From the NCBI GenBank assembly GCA_949825045.1, contig OX463829.1, positions 868,001 to 932,000 of the forward strand: a stretch of 64,000 bases of DNA, written 5' to 3'. Position 1 is the first letter of the stretch. Each line of letters opens with the position of its first letter. Positions 1 through 9,562 of this stretch are shown here, in pieces. The position numbers and the translations under genes are program-made. The notes under the pieces were generated by a model. It was not told the DNA's origin and made no database searches. It saw nothing but the letters and a program-made list of their open reading frames with translations. Source of the DNA: Argyresthia goedartella (Eukaryota; Arthropoda; Insecta; Lepidoptera; Argyresthiidae).

Positions 1-984
1 GTGTGGTCTTGTGGTTTTAAAATTTCAAAAAACCGCTACAGTCCAAACAGCTTGCAGATTTTAACAGATACGGTGTTGTTGGATTTGTAGAGACCGTGAG
101 AGTAACAGGTAATATAATTTTAGAAAAAAGTCAAAAGGTTGGGTTAAGACAGCAAATAGTAGATTGTACAACAAGAGCATAAAACACGCCATTTCAGCCG
201 AGACGTTGATATCCATCCGAGCCGCAGACAAGGGTGGATAGTTAAGTCGAGGCGGGGGGGTCTCACTCAATAGTTTAGGTACGTTGGACCGGCCAACCCG
301 CCCGACGGGAATTCAGTTATGATGCCGCTCGCTTGGCTCGCAGTCGCCTCGCGCGCTAACCGCTTCTCATAAGCAACTTTTCTGTCATTTTTGCAACAAT
401 AATGATTTAATAACTAACATTTTAAGGTGTCTAAAGAAATTGTTCACAAATAAAATTCGATTCCTTTTTAATTGAATATCTTTTTGTTTAACTAAAAGTA
501 AACACTTTAGACCCAGTATAAAACAAATTACAATTACGTAAGTAAGAAGGTAGGTACCTCTACCTAGCCTTAGAATTTGCCAATAGCCTGAATAAGTACT
601 AATATAACACCTCTCTTACACACAGTGGACTAAAATTCACAAACACAAATCGCACGTAGGTAACTCTAGCGTGATCAAGCGAGACAGGAGTTAACAGGAC
701 GACCTTGTGATGTCAGAGTAAATCTAGCAATCTAGCCTGCACGGGCGGGACAACCGAATCTGTAGGTGCTTAGCGATTGTTGTACGTAGCGCAGGTGCGA
801 GCTAGATTGCGCGTTTTTGTCGCGCAGCGAAAGTAGCTATTTATTTAAGTGTATTTGCGCAGTAATCTTTCTGTAGTACTATTAAGTATTCTGTGGTCGT
901 GGGTAAAATGGGGTTTATGACTGAGTTACGCATTGTTAATACATTGTCTGAAGGTATTTTTACGCTATCACTGTTGAATTTTCC
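1..984. other. no gene recognised
   Basis: AT-rich sequence in which I see no coding region, known repeat or RNA gene. A short open frame on the minus strand near 61-270 has no recognisable motif. The stretch is probably intergenic or intronic DNA, or decayed transposon sequence. Confidence 0.4.
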
Positions 985-1025
985 CGCAATCGAAGTGAAA
1001 AGCCCTTCTTTTCACTTCGATTGCG
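985..1025. repeat. perfect 18-bp inverted repeat (hairpin)
   Basis: The arm at 985-1002 (CGCAATCGAAGTGAAAAG) is matched without error by its reverse complement at 1008-1025, leaving a 5-nt loop. Perfect arms with so short a loop suggest a recent fold-back event or the end of a fold-back element. No terminal repeats or target duplication were found around it. Confidence 0.85.
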
Positions 1026-1159
1026 AGAAAGAAAATTAAACATGAATAGCACAAAAATTTAAACTTAATGAACCCCATAACATAATCAGCCAAACATAAT
1101 AAAACATTAGGTAGGTGCCTAATTATAAGTACATAATAATTAGGGTGCAATGAACTGGT

Positions 1160-1350
1160 TTAATGCCAGATATCGGTGTCTTGTAAAAAGTCATTAATTT
1201 TGCAGTTGGCCTTTGTGCATAAAGTGTGCTTTATACTTTTTTTTAATCGAGCTTCAGTAAAGTTTTGTGTTTCTTGCGGAATTTTATTGTAGAAGCGTAC
1301 ACAGTGTCCCATAAAAGAACTACTAACATTTGTGAGTGTGAAGTCTGAAC
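1160..1350 (-). pseudogene. C-terminal remnant of a non-LTR reverse transcriptase
   Basis: On the minus strand this piece reads with small frame breaks as the end of a CR1-like reverse transcriptase: a 'GHCVRFYNKIPQ' stretch followed by a Lys-rich helix. It matches the sense and order of the C-terminal end seen in the better preserved copies at 10223 and 21640 ('FKG.C..YYNKIP...F'). No catalytic part remains. It is a 5'-truncated, decayed insertion. Confidence 0.5.
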
Positions 1351-1956
1351 ATTGGAAAACAAAGCTTATATTTATTTATAGTTTGCACATTGTGGTGGCT
1401 ATCAATGGTTTTAAAGCTACTGTGTAGTGTACAAAAGTATGCTATGTAGGGTCATAACAATTTATTAGTTTTAACGTAGAATACAAGTATGTTATCAAGA
1501 AACCAGAGTTTATGGTCATGCTCACTAAAATGTCTTCTTGCGGCGGCTCTGTGTAGCGGGTTGCTCCCCTCCCTCAAATATGGCGAGAGGGGTGATGGCT
1601 GGTGCACAAGTCTTACTCGTGAACGGGTGCTGCTTGGGCGGGGAATTTTGCTAAATTGTTATTTTGAGACATCTTATTGGCACTTATGGATACGATGTTA
1701 TAATATTATCATTAGATTAGATAATTTTTATATCGTACATTTCGTAAAACAAAAAAAAATACGAAAATTTAAAAAATTACATCCCCGTAGAGTTTTTTGG
1801 TGCTATCTTCTCTGACGGACGTATTTCCGAAGCACTGGTAGAGTTCATGGAGTTTATTTTTCCTGTGCGAGATTCAGCCATGAATCACCACTTGAAGGAG
1901 AAATTTCCTTTCTCAAACTCAAATCTGTTATCTACTCATTAGTTTAGTTGATCATA
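1351..1956. other. no gene recognised
   Basis: AT-rich sequence with one 108-codon open frame at 1489-1815 on the plus strand. That frame has no motif, its second half is Lys/Ile/Phe-rich low complexity, and it lies in no gene-like context. I treat it as chance. Confidence 0.4.
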
Positions 1957-2104
1957 TTTTTTTTTTTTTCTATGTATATGTACAGTCAACTGTACAAAGG
2001 TCATTTTATATTAATTTTGCGTACATAAGCTTTTACTCTTTTCTTGTGCATGGAAATGCACATGCATGAATGTGCATTTCTGGTATGCAGTGGGTGATCG
2101 CCGG

Positions 2105-4753
2105 CTAGGCAACCAGGTCACGTGGCAGGCGGCGGCGGTCGGGCGGGCGCGCGTGTTGCGGCGCCAGTTCGGCGATATGCGGAAGATGTGAAGCATCCGC
2201 ACGCGCGAACATGCCCTTCGCCAGCTTCTGGACAAACTGGTCCACGGTTTCCCATCTTAGGTCCCTCTGGATTGTCGCGTTCCTCACGTAGCGGGGGGCG
2301 CCGACGATGGTACGCAGAGAGAGGTTCTCTTGGGCTCGGAGTCTCCGTTTGTTCGTCTCCGAGCACAGGGCGTACCATGCCGGAGCCGCGTAGGTGAGGC
2401 GGGATCTCACGTAGGTCTTGTAGATCCCGAGCTTCGCCCTCAGAGGGAGGCTGGAGTCGAAAAGTGGACGCAGCTTGGCGCGTGCCACCTTGACCTGGCT
2501 GACGACGTTGTCAACGTGCTGTTTCATGGTGAGCCAGCGATCAATAGTCACTCCCAGGTACTTCACCTGCGAAGACCACTCGATATGCTGTCCCTGGAGC
2601 TGGAGCGATGGTGGAAGGAGACTCTGGCCTGTGATGAGCGCCTGCGTTTTCCCAACATTGACGGACAGTCGCCACTTGGCGGGCCAGTCGGGCAAGATGT
2701 CCAGGGTGCGCTGCAGTTTGATGGCAGCGTGCGGAGCCTGGAACGACGACGCGTAGTAGGCTGCGTCGTCTGCGAAGAGTGCCAGCTGGGCACCCGGCCC
2801 GACGGGGATGTCGTCCGTGTATCGGGCGTAGCAGGCGGGAGACAGGCAGGAGCCCTGGGGGACGCCGGCTGCGACGGGATGTTCCTCGGAGACGGCGTCT
2901 TCCACCATCACTCGGAAGCGGCGATTCTTCAGGAAAGAGGCGATTGTCTTGACCGTTCTTCTTGGGGCAGGGGACGTCGACAGCTTGTACAGCAACCCCT
3001 CGTGCCATACTCTGTCGAACGCCTTCTCCATATCCAGAAGTACTGCGACAGTGTATTCTTTTTTGTTCATACAAACCGTCATGTCATTCAGTACTCTGGT
3101 GAGCTGAAGCGTCGTAGAATGCTCGGGCCTGAAGCCGAACTGTTCCGGGCGCGGCTGGATGTGGGGCAGTAACTTCGCTAACAGGAGCTTCTCAAACACC
3201 TTTGAGATGGTGCTCAGTAGGGTGATCGGCCGATATCTCTCAGGCAGCTTGGTGTCCTTGCCCGGCTTGGGCAACATGATAACCAAGCCCTCCTTCCATT
3301 GGGTTGGAAAGTGACCCGTGCGCAAGATACCGTTAAACAGGCGCGCAACGGCCACCACAGTGCGTGGCGGCAAATGTAACAGCGCCTTGTTGGGTATTCG
3401 GTCTGCGCCCGGGGCTTTCCTGGGCTTGGTACGTCGGAATGCACGCACAATCTGGCCGGGCGTGACGACGATGGGGTCCTCTTCGGGAGCTATCGGCGTG
3501 GCGAAGTACTCTCGCAGGTGTCTCTCGACTGTTGCGACGTGCTCCACATCATCCGTTGGGTTCGGCTTGAATTGCTTCTCGAGGCATTCGGCGAAGATCT
3601 CCGCACGGTCTTGGGCTCGGAATCTTGGTAGGCCGTCGCTGCCCAGGATTGGTCGAACAGGAGCAGGAGTGGTCGACAAAGCCCGGCACAGGCGATGCAC
3701 GGAGGGGACGTGGTCGCCTATGGACTCGACGTGGCGTTCCCAAGATTCTTCAGCGTGGAGATCAAGTTGGCGCTTCAGCTCTGCCGTCATGGCGTTGAGC
3801 CTGGTCTTCATCGTGGGGCAGCGGGTTTGCTGCCACTGCTTCCGGAGAGCGCGCTTATCGCAGATGAGTGCGCGTAGCTTAGCAGGAAGAGGATTGGGCT
3901 TCCCCCCGCGAGCTACGGGGTGCGATGATAGGTCGAGCGCGTCTCGGATCTGGGTAGTTAGCAGCGATGCCAGGCGGTCAACGTCTTCCGGCTGGTTGAC
4001 GGGGCAACTGGTGGAGGGTTGGTCTAGGGCGGCGGTGAAGGCGCCCCACTGGTAGCGGCGACGTGATGCTGGCGGAGATACCCGGGTGGGTAGGTCCGCC
4101 AGGACGAGAAGAACAGGCCTGTGGTCCGAAGGGAGGTCAGGGAGAACCTCCTGGCTCGGCGGTGTCCGGAGACCTCTGACGACCACGACGTCGATGATGT
4201 CCCATCCGGCCCGCGTGTCGAAGTGGGTGGGCTCGTCGGGACCGATGACGTCGTAGTTGTGGCTCACGGAGTCGGCATGGATGGCGCGTCCAGCTGGGCA
4301 CACCCTGGTGGAGTTCCAGGCGGTGTGCTTGGCGTTGAGGTCGCCGGCGACAAGTGTCGGGTGCGGCGACTGTAGCAGCCCCCGTAGCTCGGCGGTGCGG
4401 ATTGGTGTACTGGGGGGCTTGTAGGCGGCGTAGAGTCGCAGCACCTCGCCGGCGACCTGGAGGTCGACGCCCAAAGCATACAGGGATGAATACTCCTGGG
4501 CGTCGACGAGCTGGTGGACGATCTTCCTGCCGACGATGACTGCCAAGCCTCGAAAGGTTCGGCCGCTGGAGGTCTTCTCGTCCTTGCGGTAGACGAAGTA
4601 GCCGGGTAGCGACAGCTTGTCGCTTCCGGCTAGGTGTGTCTCGCTGATGAGCATCACGTCGACGCGGTAGTCCCTCAGGAACACGTGGAGCAGCCGCTTC
4701 TTCCCTGTCAGCGACTGCGCGTTCCAGTGGACGACCCTGAGCGGCTCATGCAT
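2105..4753 (-). CDS. jockey-type ORF2: endonuclease and reverse transcriptase
   Basis: An 882-residue uninterrupted ORF2 that would nick target DNA and copy the element's RNA by target-primed reverse transcription. The N-terminal 215 residues form an apurinic-type endonuclease: Asn11 in 'WNAQS', Glu38 in 'SETHL', 'GDLN' at 137-140 and 'SDH' at 209-211. The reverse transcriptase follows, with 'RKAPGADRIPN' at 445-455, 'LLDMEKAFDRVW' at 572-583, 'GVPQGS' at 630-635, the catalytic 'FADD' at 660-663 and 'KYLGV' at 731-735. All catalytic residues I can place are present and no stop or frameshift interrupts it. The start ATG overlaps the end of ORF1 by 8 nt, the usual jockey arrangement. Frames of 200-280 codons on the opposite strand are shadows of its GC-rich codons. 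Confidence 0.9.
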   Translation of the reverse strand: MHEPLRVVHWNAQSLTGKKRLLHVFLRDYRVDVMLISETHLAGSDKLSLPGYFVYRKDEKTSSGRTFRGLAVIVGRKIVHQLVDAQEYSSLYALGVDLQVAGEVLRLYAAYKPPSTPIRTAELRGLLQSPHPTLVAGDLNAKHTAWNSTRVCPAGRAIHADSVSHNYDVIGPDEPTHFDTRAGWDIIDVVVVRGLRTPPSQEVLPDLPSDHRPVLLVLADLPTRVSPPASRRRYQWGAFTAALDQPSTSCPVNQPEDVDRLASLLTTQIRDALDLSSHPVARGGKPNPLPAKLRALICDKRALRKQWQQTRCPTMKTRLNAMTAELKRQLDLHAEESWERHVESIGDHVPSVHRLCRALSTTPAPVRPILGSDGLPRFRAQDRAEIFAECLEKQFKPNPTDDVEHVATVERHLREYFATPIAPEEDPIVVTPGQIVRAFRRTKPRKAPGADRIPNKALLHLPPRTVVAVARLFNGILRTGHFPTQWKEGLVIMLPKPGKDTKLPERYRPITLLSTISKVFEKLLLAKLLPHIQPRPEQFGFRPEHSTTLQLTRVLNDMTVCMNKKEYTVAVLLDMEKAFDRVWHEGLLYKLSTSPAPRRTVKTIASFLKNRRFRVMVEDAVSEEHPVAAGVPQGSCLSPACYARYTDDIPVGPGAQLALFADDAAYYASSFQAPHAAIKLQRTLDILPDWPAKWRLSVNVGKTQALITGQSLLPPSLQLQGQHIEWSSQVKYLGVTIDRWLTMKQHVDNVVSQVKVARAKLRPLFDSSLPLRAKLGIYKTYVRSRLTYAAPAWYALCSETNKRRLRAQENLSLRTIVGAPRYVRNATIQRDLRWETVDQFVQKLAKGMFARADASHLPHIAELAPQHARPPDRRRLPRDLVA

Positions 4754-5105
4754 TGCGGAGCAGAGCGGTGAGTCTGCCCAGGGCAGTGGGGTCGCTGAGG
4801 AGGGCGAGCAGGGCTGTGAGGTGCCCCAAGTCCTGCTGCCCTATCGCCGCAGCCGGAGTGGCGGCGCCAGCGGCGGCCGCAGTCTCGCTGGCGGCGAGAG
4901 TAGCCGCCGCGGCGCCGGCGGCAGGTGGAGCCGTCGCCTTCTTCTTCTTCTTCCCCCCCCGCTTCGTCTTCTGCCTGGGGGCTCCGTCGTTCGCTAACTC
5001 GCGCCGGCCGTCGGCGCCTTTTATATCCTGCGGAGCCGCTCTGGACTCATTGTCCACACATATCGCGAATATTCTAGTAAGGACCAGCGTGCGGGCCGAG
5101 ACCAT
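4746..5105 (-). pseudogene. C-terminal end of jockey ORF1 (Gag-like)
   Basis: A 119-codon frame that ends 8 nt inside ORF2. It has a Lys-rich block (GGKKKKK), a long Ala/Pro-rich low-complexity stretch and a Leu-rich tail, like the region after the zinc knuckles in jockey-type ORF1 proteins. The CCHC knuckles and RNA-binding core are absent. The first 20 or so residues may belong to flanking DNA. Judged to be the surviving 3' end of ORF1 after 5' truncation. Confidence 0.6.
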
Positions 5106-5117
5106 ATATGTCTCTCT

Positions 5118-5262
5118 CTAATGGTGCACTCTCTCTGTCACTCCCTTCTCGAATGTTCCGAGTATAGCTATCTCTTTCTAGTAGTGTTATCTCTGTCACA
5201 CACTTCTCGAATGATCCGAGTATAGCTATCTCTTTCTAGTAGTGCTATCTCTGTCACTCCTA
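5118..5262. repeat. 58-bp tandem repeat, two to two and a half units
   Basis: The segment 'TTCTCGAATGTTCCGAGTAT' and what follows begins at 5146 and recurs at 5204, so the period is 58 bp. The units also share 'AGCTATCTCTTTCTAGTAG'. The array lies just beyond the truncated 5' side of the jockey element, and I cannot tell whether it belongs to it. Confidence 0.7.
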
Positions 5263-5312
5263 CCGGATATTTCGCCATATAACGATTTGTGCTTCAGAGG
5301 CCCATAAGGGGT

Positions 5313-5500
5313 CCTGAAAACGCCTGAAAACGGGTTTTCAGGTTATGGCGTCATCTGATAGAGGGTGCCCTGAAACGGACTGAAAACATGTTTCAGGCGC
5401 CTGAAAACGACGGCAACTTGGGTGAAATTTCGTTCTTAAGATATGTGATAGAGCAACTTCTGAAACGGCCTGAAATGACTTTTCAGTCTGCTGAAAACGC
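5313..5500. repeat. cluster of CCTGAAAACG motifs in both orientations
   Basis: The decamer CCTGAAAACG or close variants occur at about 5313, 5323, 5369, 5400, 5460, 5469 and 5490, with the reverse form GTTTTCAGG at 5334. One pair forms a near-palindrome around 'GAAAACATGTTTC' at 5382. This spacing is neither a simple tandem repeat nor random. No function is known to me. Confidence 0.5.
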
Positions 5501-5559
5501 CTCTAAAGCACTGAAATTGATGTTCAAAGTTTTTGACCTAACCTACCGGCGTAACAGTA

Positions 5560-6260
5560 TCAATGGAATGTCACTCAATCTACGCAGACTACGAGTTCAT
5601 TACAGAAGCATTGGTTGTCTCACAAGTCATATACAACCTCCCCAGCACTTCACTCCCGAACACTAGTTGGGATCATCTTCAAAATACAAGATTGGCTGAC
5701 CCCGAGTATCACATATCGAAGCCTATCGACATACTGCTAGTGTCTACTCTGAAATCATCATGAGTGGGCTCGTAAAAGGCACGCATCAATCACCCATTGC
5801 TCAGCAGACAAAACTGGGCTGGATTCTGTCGGGTCATGTTCGTAACTTCACATGCAACGTCGTGATTAGGAACCTGGACGATGTCAGTAGGTTCTGGGAA
5901 GTCGAGGATATCAACGAATCATTGGACTCCTTGACCGGCGAGGAACAATACTGCGAAGAATACTTTCAAGCGACAACAAAGCGACTCGAAGATGGAAGAT
6001 ACGAGGTCGCTATACCCATGAAACCAGGTTTGAAGAGCACTTGGGACACTCAAAATCAAAGGCCACTGCCCAGTTCAAACAACAGGAAAGGAGAATGGCC
6101 AAAAATGCTTTATTATCCGAGGGATACAAGAAATTCATTCTCGAATGTCAACAACTAGGTCACATGCGCCCGGTTGACTCAGCAGACGCCCTAAACACAT
6201 GTTATCTGCCCCATCACGGCGTGCACAAGTTGGACTCTACAACTGCCTTGCGCGTCTTTT
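5560..6260 (+). pseudogene. BEL/Pao retrotransposon pol fragment (protease to RT)
   Basis: Three overlapping plus-strand frames (5563-5763, 5760-6158, 6041-6260) read in order as part of a BEL/Pao polyprotein. They show the end of the aspartic-protease-like domain (ADPEYHISKPIDILL), the joining segment (SGLVKGTHQSPIAQQTKLGW) and the lead-in to the reverse transcriptase (ALLSEGYKKFI, GHMRP). Two frameshifts separate them. The coding match stops abruptly near 6260 where the lepidopteran repeat begins. No LTRs were found. A dead, truncated fragment. Confidence 0.75.
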
Positions 6261-6454
6261 CAAACAATTCTTTCAATACCACATACAAACTTATGGATGC
6301 ACCTGGTTACGTACATGGAGTGTGAAAGTAACCACACCAATAACTTTGTAAACAATATTTTGCTGTGTAAAATCCAAACTATTCACTCCACGCCATCGTA
6401 CGGTGGTAAGGAACCCTTCGTGCGCGAGTTAGACTCGCACTTGACCGGTTTTTT
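6261..6454 (+). repeat. lepidopteran interspersed repeat, copy 1 (3' half)
   Basis: Matches the second half of the copies at 12240, 28564 and (reversed) 23408, ending in 'GACTCGCACTTGACCGGTTTT'. The family is noncoding here. I do not know its formal name. It abuts the BEL/Pao fragment directly. Confidence 0.8.
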
Positions 6455-6610
6455 ATTAAATATTAGTTTGAGTAGGTACTAAGTAGGTAGGTACTTTGTA
6501 AATCTTGTTTAAATGATTATTTTTTTTGTTGAGATTGGCCTACACAACACTACTTCCTGGGATTTTGAATCTACTTCTAAGTTGACAAATCGCCCACTGC
6601 GATCAGAATT

Positions 6611-6955
6611 TCAATAATTTACTGTATACTTCTTCAAAATTTCGCAATCGCAGAAGAAGTTATCAAGGCATGTTGCAGTAGTTTCAGTTATTCTTGAGGG
6701 CTCTGTGAAGATGTTGACTAATTTGAATATTATTATTAATGTAGTATGCAACGGGGAGTCCACCAGCAAGTCTCTATTGAAGTCACCGCAAATAACTACT
6801 TTTTTGTTACTACTAGAAGAACTAGAAGCTACTCTCAAGCCATCGTCCACTTGTGATTCAAATATACCATAATCACCGGTAAGGGGTCTGTATACGCTTA
6901 CTACAATGTGTCTACCAAGTTCAACACACGATAGTTCATTATATTTCTAAACAGA
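6611..6955 (-). pseudogene. non-LTR endonuclease fragment
   Basis: A minus-strand frame from about 6955 to 6611 carries 'VVSVYRPLTGDYG', 'VVICGDFNRDLL', then 'EPSRIT' and 'CLDNFFCD'. This is the middle of a CR1/jockey-type endonuclease, including the catalytic 'GDFN'. The same order is seen at 24014-24232 and in the intact copy at 43754. No other part of the element is attached. A short serine run (SSSSSS) follows the N-terminal part. Confidence 0.75.
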
Positions 6956-6989
6956 GAGTCTGCAAATATCCTGGACCTCTATAAATTTA

Positions 6990-7421
6990 GGCCATTTTTA
7001 ACCAGTGCTAAGGATCCTCCGTGTTTTGCAGACTTTCTATTGAAGTATTCCTTCCCTACATTTTCTAAACTCTTTGTTTCTCGCTTCTGAAGCTTCTTTA
7101 GAAAGTTTTGCGATGGGCATTAACCCAAAATGTTAAATTATGTCTGATCCATCTTATGGACGCTAGTTGGCATATTATACTCGGCAAAACTTAGAAAATT
7201 TGGCAATATCTACATTTTTTCCACATGCTATTGTTTGCAGTATAACATGAAATCTTTATCTTCATTAATGCCTGTAATACGTGAAGTTATTTTACTATCT
7301 GCGAAAATATTTCTAGCAGTGTTGTCATCATTGGTGGTTCCTGCGTCCTGTTTAACAATGTCAATCTGCAAATTGCAATTAATTTCGGAACAATTTTTGA
7401 TTTTGCCTCTTACTTCATTAG
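6990..7421 (-). pseudogene. Transib-like (RAG1-related) transposase C-terminal fragment
   Basis: Read on the minus strand in two frames, this piece contains 'TTNDDNTARNIFAD', 'SRITGINED' and 'PIAKLSKEASEARNKEFRKC'. The larger relic at 48588-50280 shows the same blocks in the same order ('NTNDGNTSRRFF', 'TITGIELP', 'PIGQLSEETAEARNKHFREY'). I associate these blocks with Transib transposases, the relatives of RAG1. That family name is from memory and needs a search. Several stops and at least one frameshift are present. The recombinase element begins exactly at the outer edge, 7422. Confidence 0.55.
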
Positions 7422-7450
7422 TAGTACATTACTTCAGAGGGAAGAAAGTG

Positions 7451-7526
7451 ACAGTTCCATACCGAGATTATGGCATTTGCGGCACGAGCTTGCGAGGGGC
7501 GCAAACCATTTGAGGTATGGAACTGT
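7451..7526. repeat. nested palindrome near the left end of the recombinase element
   Basis: ACAGTTCCATACC (7451-7463) is inverted perfectly at 7514-7526. In the second copy an inner pair, TTTGCGCC and GGCGCAAA, extends the structure. Both copies keep it, and it lies outside the coding region. It could be a recombinase binding site or an RNA terminator hairpin. Confidence 0.75.
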
Positions 7527-7608
7527 ACTTTATCCTGAGGTATGTATAGTGCTTTTTATTACACCTACGAGGAAAATTATAGACATAAATGCATAGAAAT
7601 GTTTATAT

Positions 7609-8849
7609 TTAGTTAAAAGTACAATTATTAAAAGTGCAGCTATTATAAGATGTTACATTTTGTCCGGGTATCTTGATATTTTGAGACATGTTTACATCTT
7701 GAGTTGTTAGTTGAAGGCTTGAAGAAGGCTGCGGTGATGAGCTACGAGGAACCACTGGTAAGGGCATTAGTGTCGCGCTTGTACTCGGCTGAGGCTGAAG
7801 CGATGATGAAGCTGGATTATTAGTGAAAGCTATTGATTCTGTTATTTGTTCGTTGATCCGTTGTTTATTTCCTATTGAGTTCTCTATATAGCCTTCGGCG
7901 ACTGTGCTCGATTTCCATCCACCGTGCCGCTTGATCGTGGTTAAATCAGCTCCCGAGTCAGCTAGTAATGTGGCAGAAGTCCTGCGGAAGCAGTGTCCGG
8001 TGTATTCTTCTGGTTTAGGCAAATTTAAAAACGTAGCGATTATTTTCGGGATTTGACTAATTTTATTTTTGCCCATAACTTGTCTTACGCATTGGTTATT
8101 TCTGTACTGCAAAAGAAAGCGCTTGGTACTCAAATTATTAGGTCGTAGTTCTCTATATTTCCTTACGATGGTATAAAAATTGTCACCAATGACAAAATAT
8201 CTCTTAATTTTTGTTTTAGTGTCTGGTATCTTCACTAGCATAACATTTCCATGAATTTCGAGGTCATCTGTAGATATGTTGGTCAGTTCTTGGCAACGAC
8301 AGGCACCATTTACGCCTAAAATCAAGACGACCTGTAAAATTATAGACAAGAATTAGGTAAGTATGTATGTACTACGTGAATGCAAAAGGAAATCATAAAC
8401 AGGTAAAAGCCAGGACTTACCTTCAGTCCCAAGTATTGGTCATCAGGGGCGTTTTGTAAGAAATTATCAATTTCTGTTGCAGTCAGCACTCTTGACTTTT
8501 TACTGCGAAATCCTTCAGATTTCCTTTTAAGGAATGCGGTCAGTTTCGGGTACTCCTTTATGTTGATGTTATTTTTTGTTAAAATCGTGGTTCTTAGCAT
8601 AGAATGCATAGCCCATAACGTGCTCGGCTTATATTGTTTTGCTTTCTCACTAAAATACGAGAGCAATACATTTTCAGAAAATGAAGTCGTTTTCTTTTCC
8701 TTTTGCCAACGTATGAAATTTTCATAAGTACTGTTGTATCTGCATTTAGATTTTTCCGGCAACAGATTATCAACAACTTCTTGGGCCGTCTCTAATAGTT
8801 CTGGCGGTATGTTAGGGATAACATCATCACTGTCGCTCGAAGTATCCAT
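7609..8849 (-). CDS. tyrosine recombinase / integrase, two exons
   Basis: Exon 1 is 8849-8421 and exon 2 is 8331-7609, separated by an 89-nt intron (8420-8332) with a GTAAGT donor and a TTTTACAG acceptor. Splicing keeps the frame exactly and gives 383 residues. The N-terminal part (about 1-140) is a helical, Lys-rich core-binding region. The catalytic part has the expected set: Arg155 in 'GACRCQEL', 'HCFR' with His256 and Arg259, 'HGGW' with His279, and the nucleophile Tyr291 in 'AEGYIEN'. A Ser/Pro/Gln-rich tail ends in 'YNSCTFNNCTFN'. The enzyme would cut and rejoin DNA through a phosphotyrosine link. No stop or frameshift interrupts it, so it may be functional. If the splice is not used, translation would run into the intron and stop soon after. 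Confidence 0.8.
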
Positions 8850-9117
8850 ATTTTACAAAAAACACAAAGATAAATGCTAAATCAATCGAAGTTTTTGCGA
8901 AAATGCGCGGGCTTTTCCTTTTTTTATTCGCCCGTTTCTGGAGTAGGCTAAGATCATAAGGTCATGCAGCCACTTCTTCCGTGATTCCGCGCGTTTTATA
9001 TACAAAAATAATTTCGTTTTTAATTTTCTGTATGCACCAAGGAGGTTGGTAACTGGTAAAAAAAAACTGTATGTGGCCAGTAACAATTTACTTGAAATTT
9101 AATTAGTAGACAGTTAA

Positions 9118-9562
9118 TAGTACATTACTTCAGAGGGAAGAAAGTGACAGTTCCATACCGAGATTATGGCATTTGCGCCACGAGCTTGCGAGGGGCGCAA
9201 ACTATTTGAGGTATGGAACTGTATTTTATCCTGAGGTATGTATAGTGCTTTTTATTACACCTACGAGGAAAATTATAGACATAAATGCATCCATATTTTA
9301 CAAAAAACACAAAGATAAATGCTAAATCAATCGAAGTTTTTGCGAAAATGCGCGGGCTTTTCCTTTTTTTATTCGCCCGTTTCTGGAGTAGGCTAAGATC
9401 ATAAGGTCATGCAGCCACTTCTTCCGTGATTCCGCGCGTTTTATATACAAAAATAATTTCGTTTTTAATTTTCTGTATGCACCAAGGAGGTTGGTAACTG
9501 GAAAAAAAAAACTGTATGTGGCCAGTAACAATTTACTTGAAATTTAATTAGTAGACAGTTAA
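9118..9562 (-). mobile_element. internally deleted derivative of the recombinase element
   Basis: A 445-bp copy that joins 9118-9290 (equal to 7422-7594) directly to 9291-9562 (equal to 8846-9117). The missing 1,251 bp are the recombinase coding region, from about its ATG to just past its stop. The deletion ends share the dinucleotide AT. The copy lies head-to-tail with the full element with no spacer. A 69-codon frame in the retained part (9322-9531, also 8877-9086) is shared only by duplication and has no recognisable motif. Confidence 0.85.

Larger units (their letters stand above)
1957..5110 (-). mobile_element. jockey-clade non-LTR retrotransposon, 5'-truncated
   Basis: A minus-strand element with the end of ORF1 (4746-5105), an intact ORF2 (2105-4753) and a 3' UTR that runs to a 13-nt T tract at 1957-1969. 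That tract is the poly(A) tail on the element's strand. The sequence is far richer in G+C than its surroundings. ORF1 lacks the zinc-knuckle region expected in jockey elements, so the 5' end is missing or replaced near 5105. Target duplication not identified. Confidence 0.8.
7422..9117 (-). mobile_element. tyrosine-recombinase transposon (Crypton-like), full copy
   Basis: The 1,696-bp extent is fixed by comparison with the adjacent deleted copy (9118-9562), which shares both ends: 'TAGTACATTACTTCAGAGGG' at the left and '...TAGACAGTTAA' at the right. There are no long terminal inverted repeats. An 8-bp direct repeat ATTAGTAG lies at 7418-7425 and 9103-9110. The single gene is a spliced tyrosine recombinase on the minus strand. 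One gene, no terminal inverted repeats and short direct repeats fit the Crypton class, but I have not verified the subfamily. Confidence 0.7.

Noticed and set aside
1489..1815. 108-codon frame on the plus strand
   Set aside because: No motif, a low-complexity Lys/Phe/Ile tail and no gene-like context.
2330..3172. 280-codon open frame on the plus strand
   Set aside because: It is antisense to the jockey ORF2, which has full domain support. GC-rich codons leave the opposite strand open by chance.
8877..9531. A 69-codon frame present in both recombinase-element copies
   Set aside because: Both copies come from one duplication, so conservation says nothing about coding. It has no motif and lies in the 5' region of the recombinase gene.
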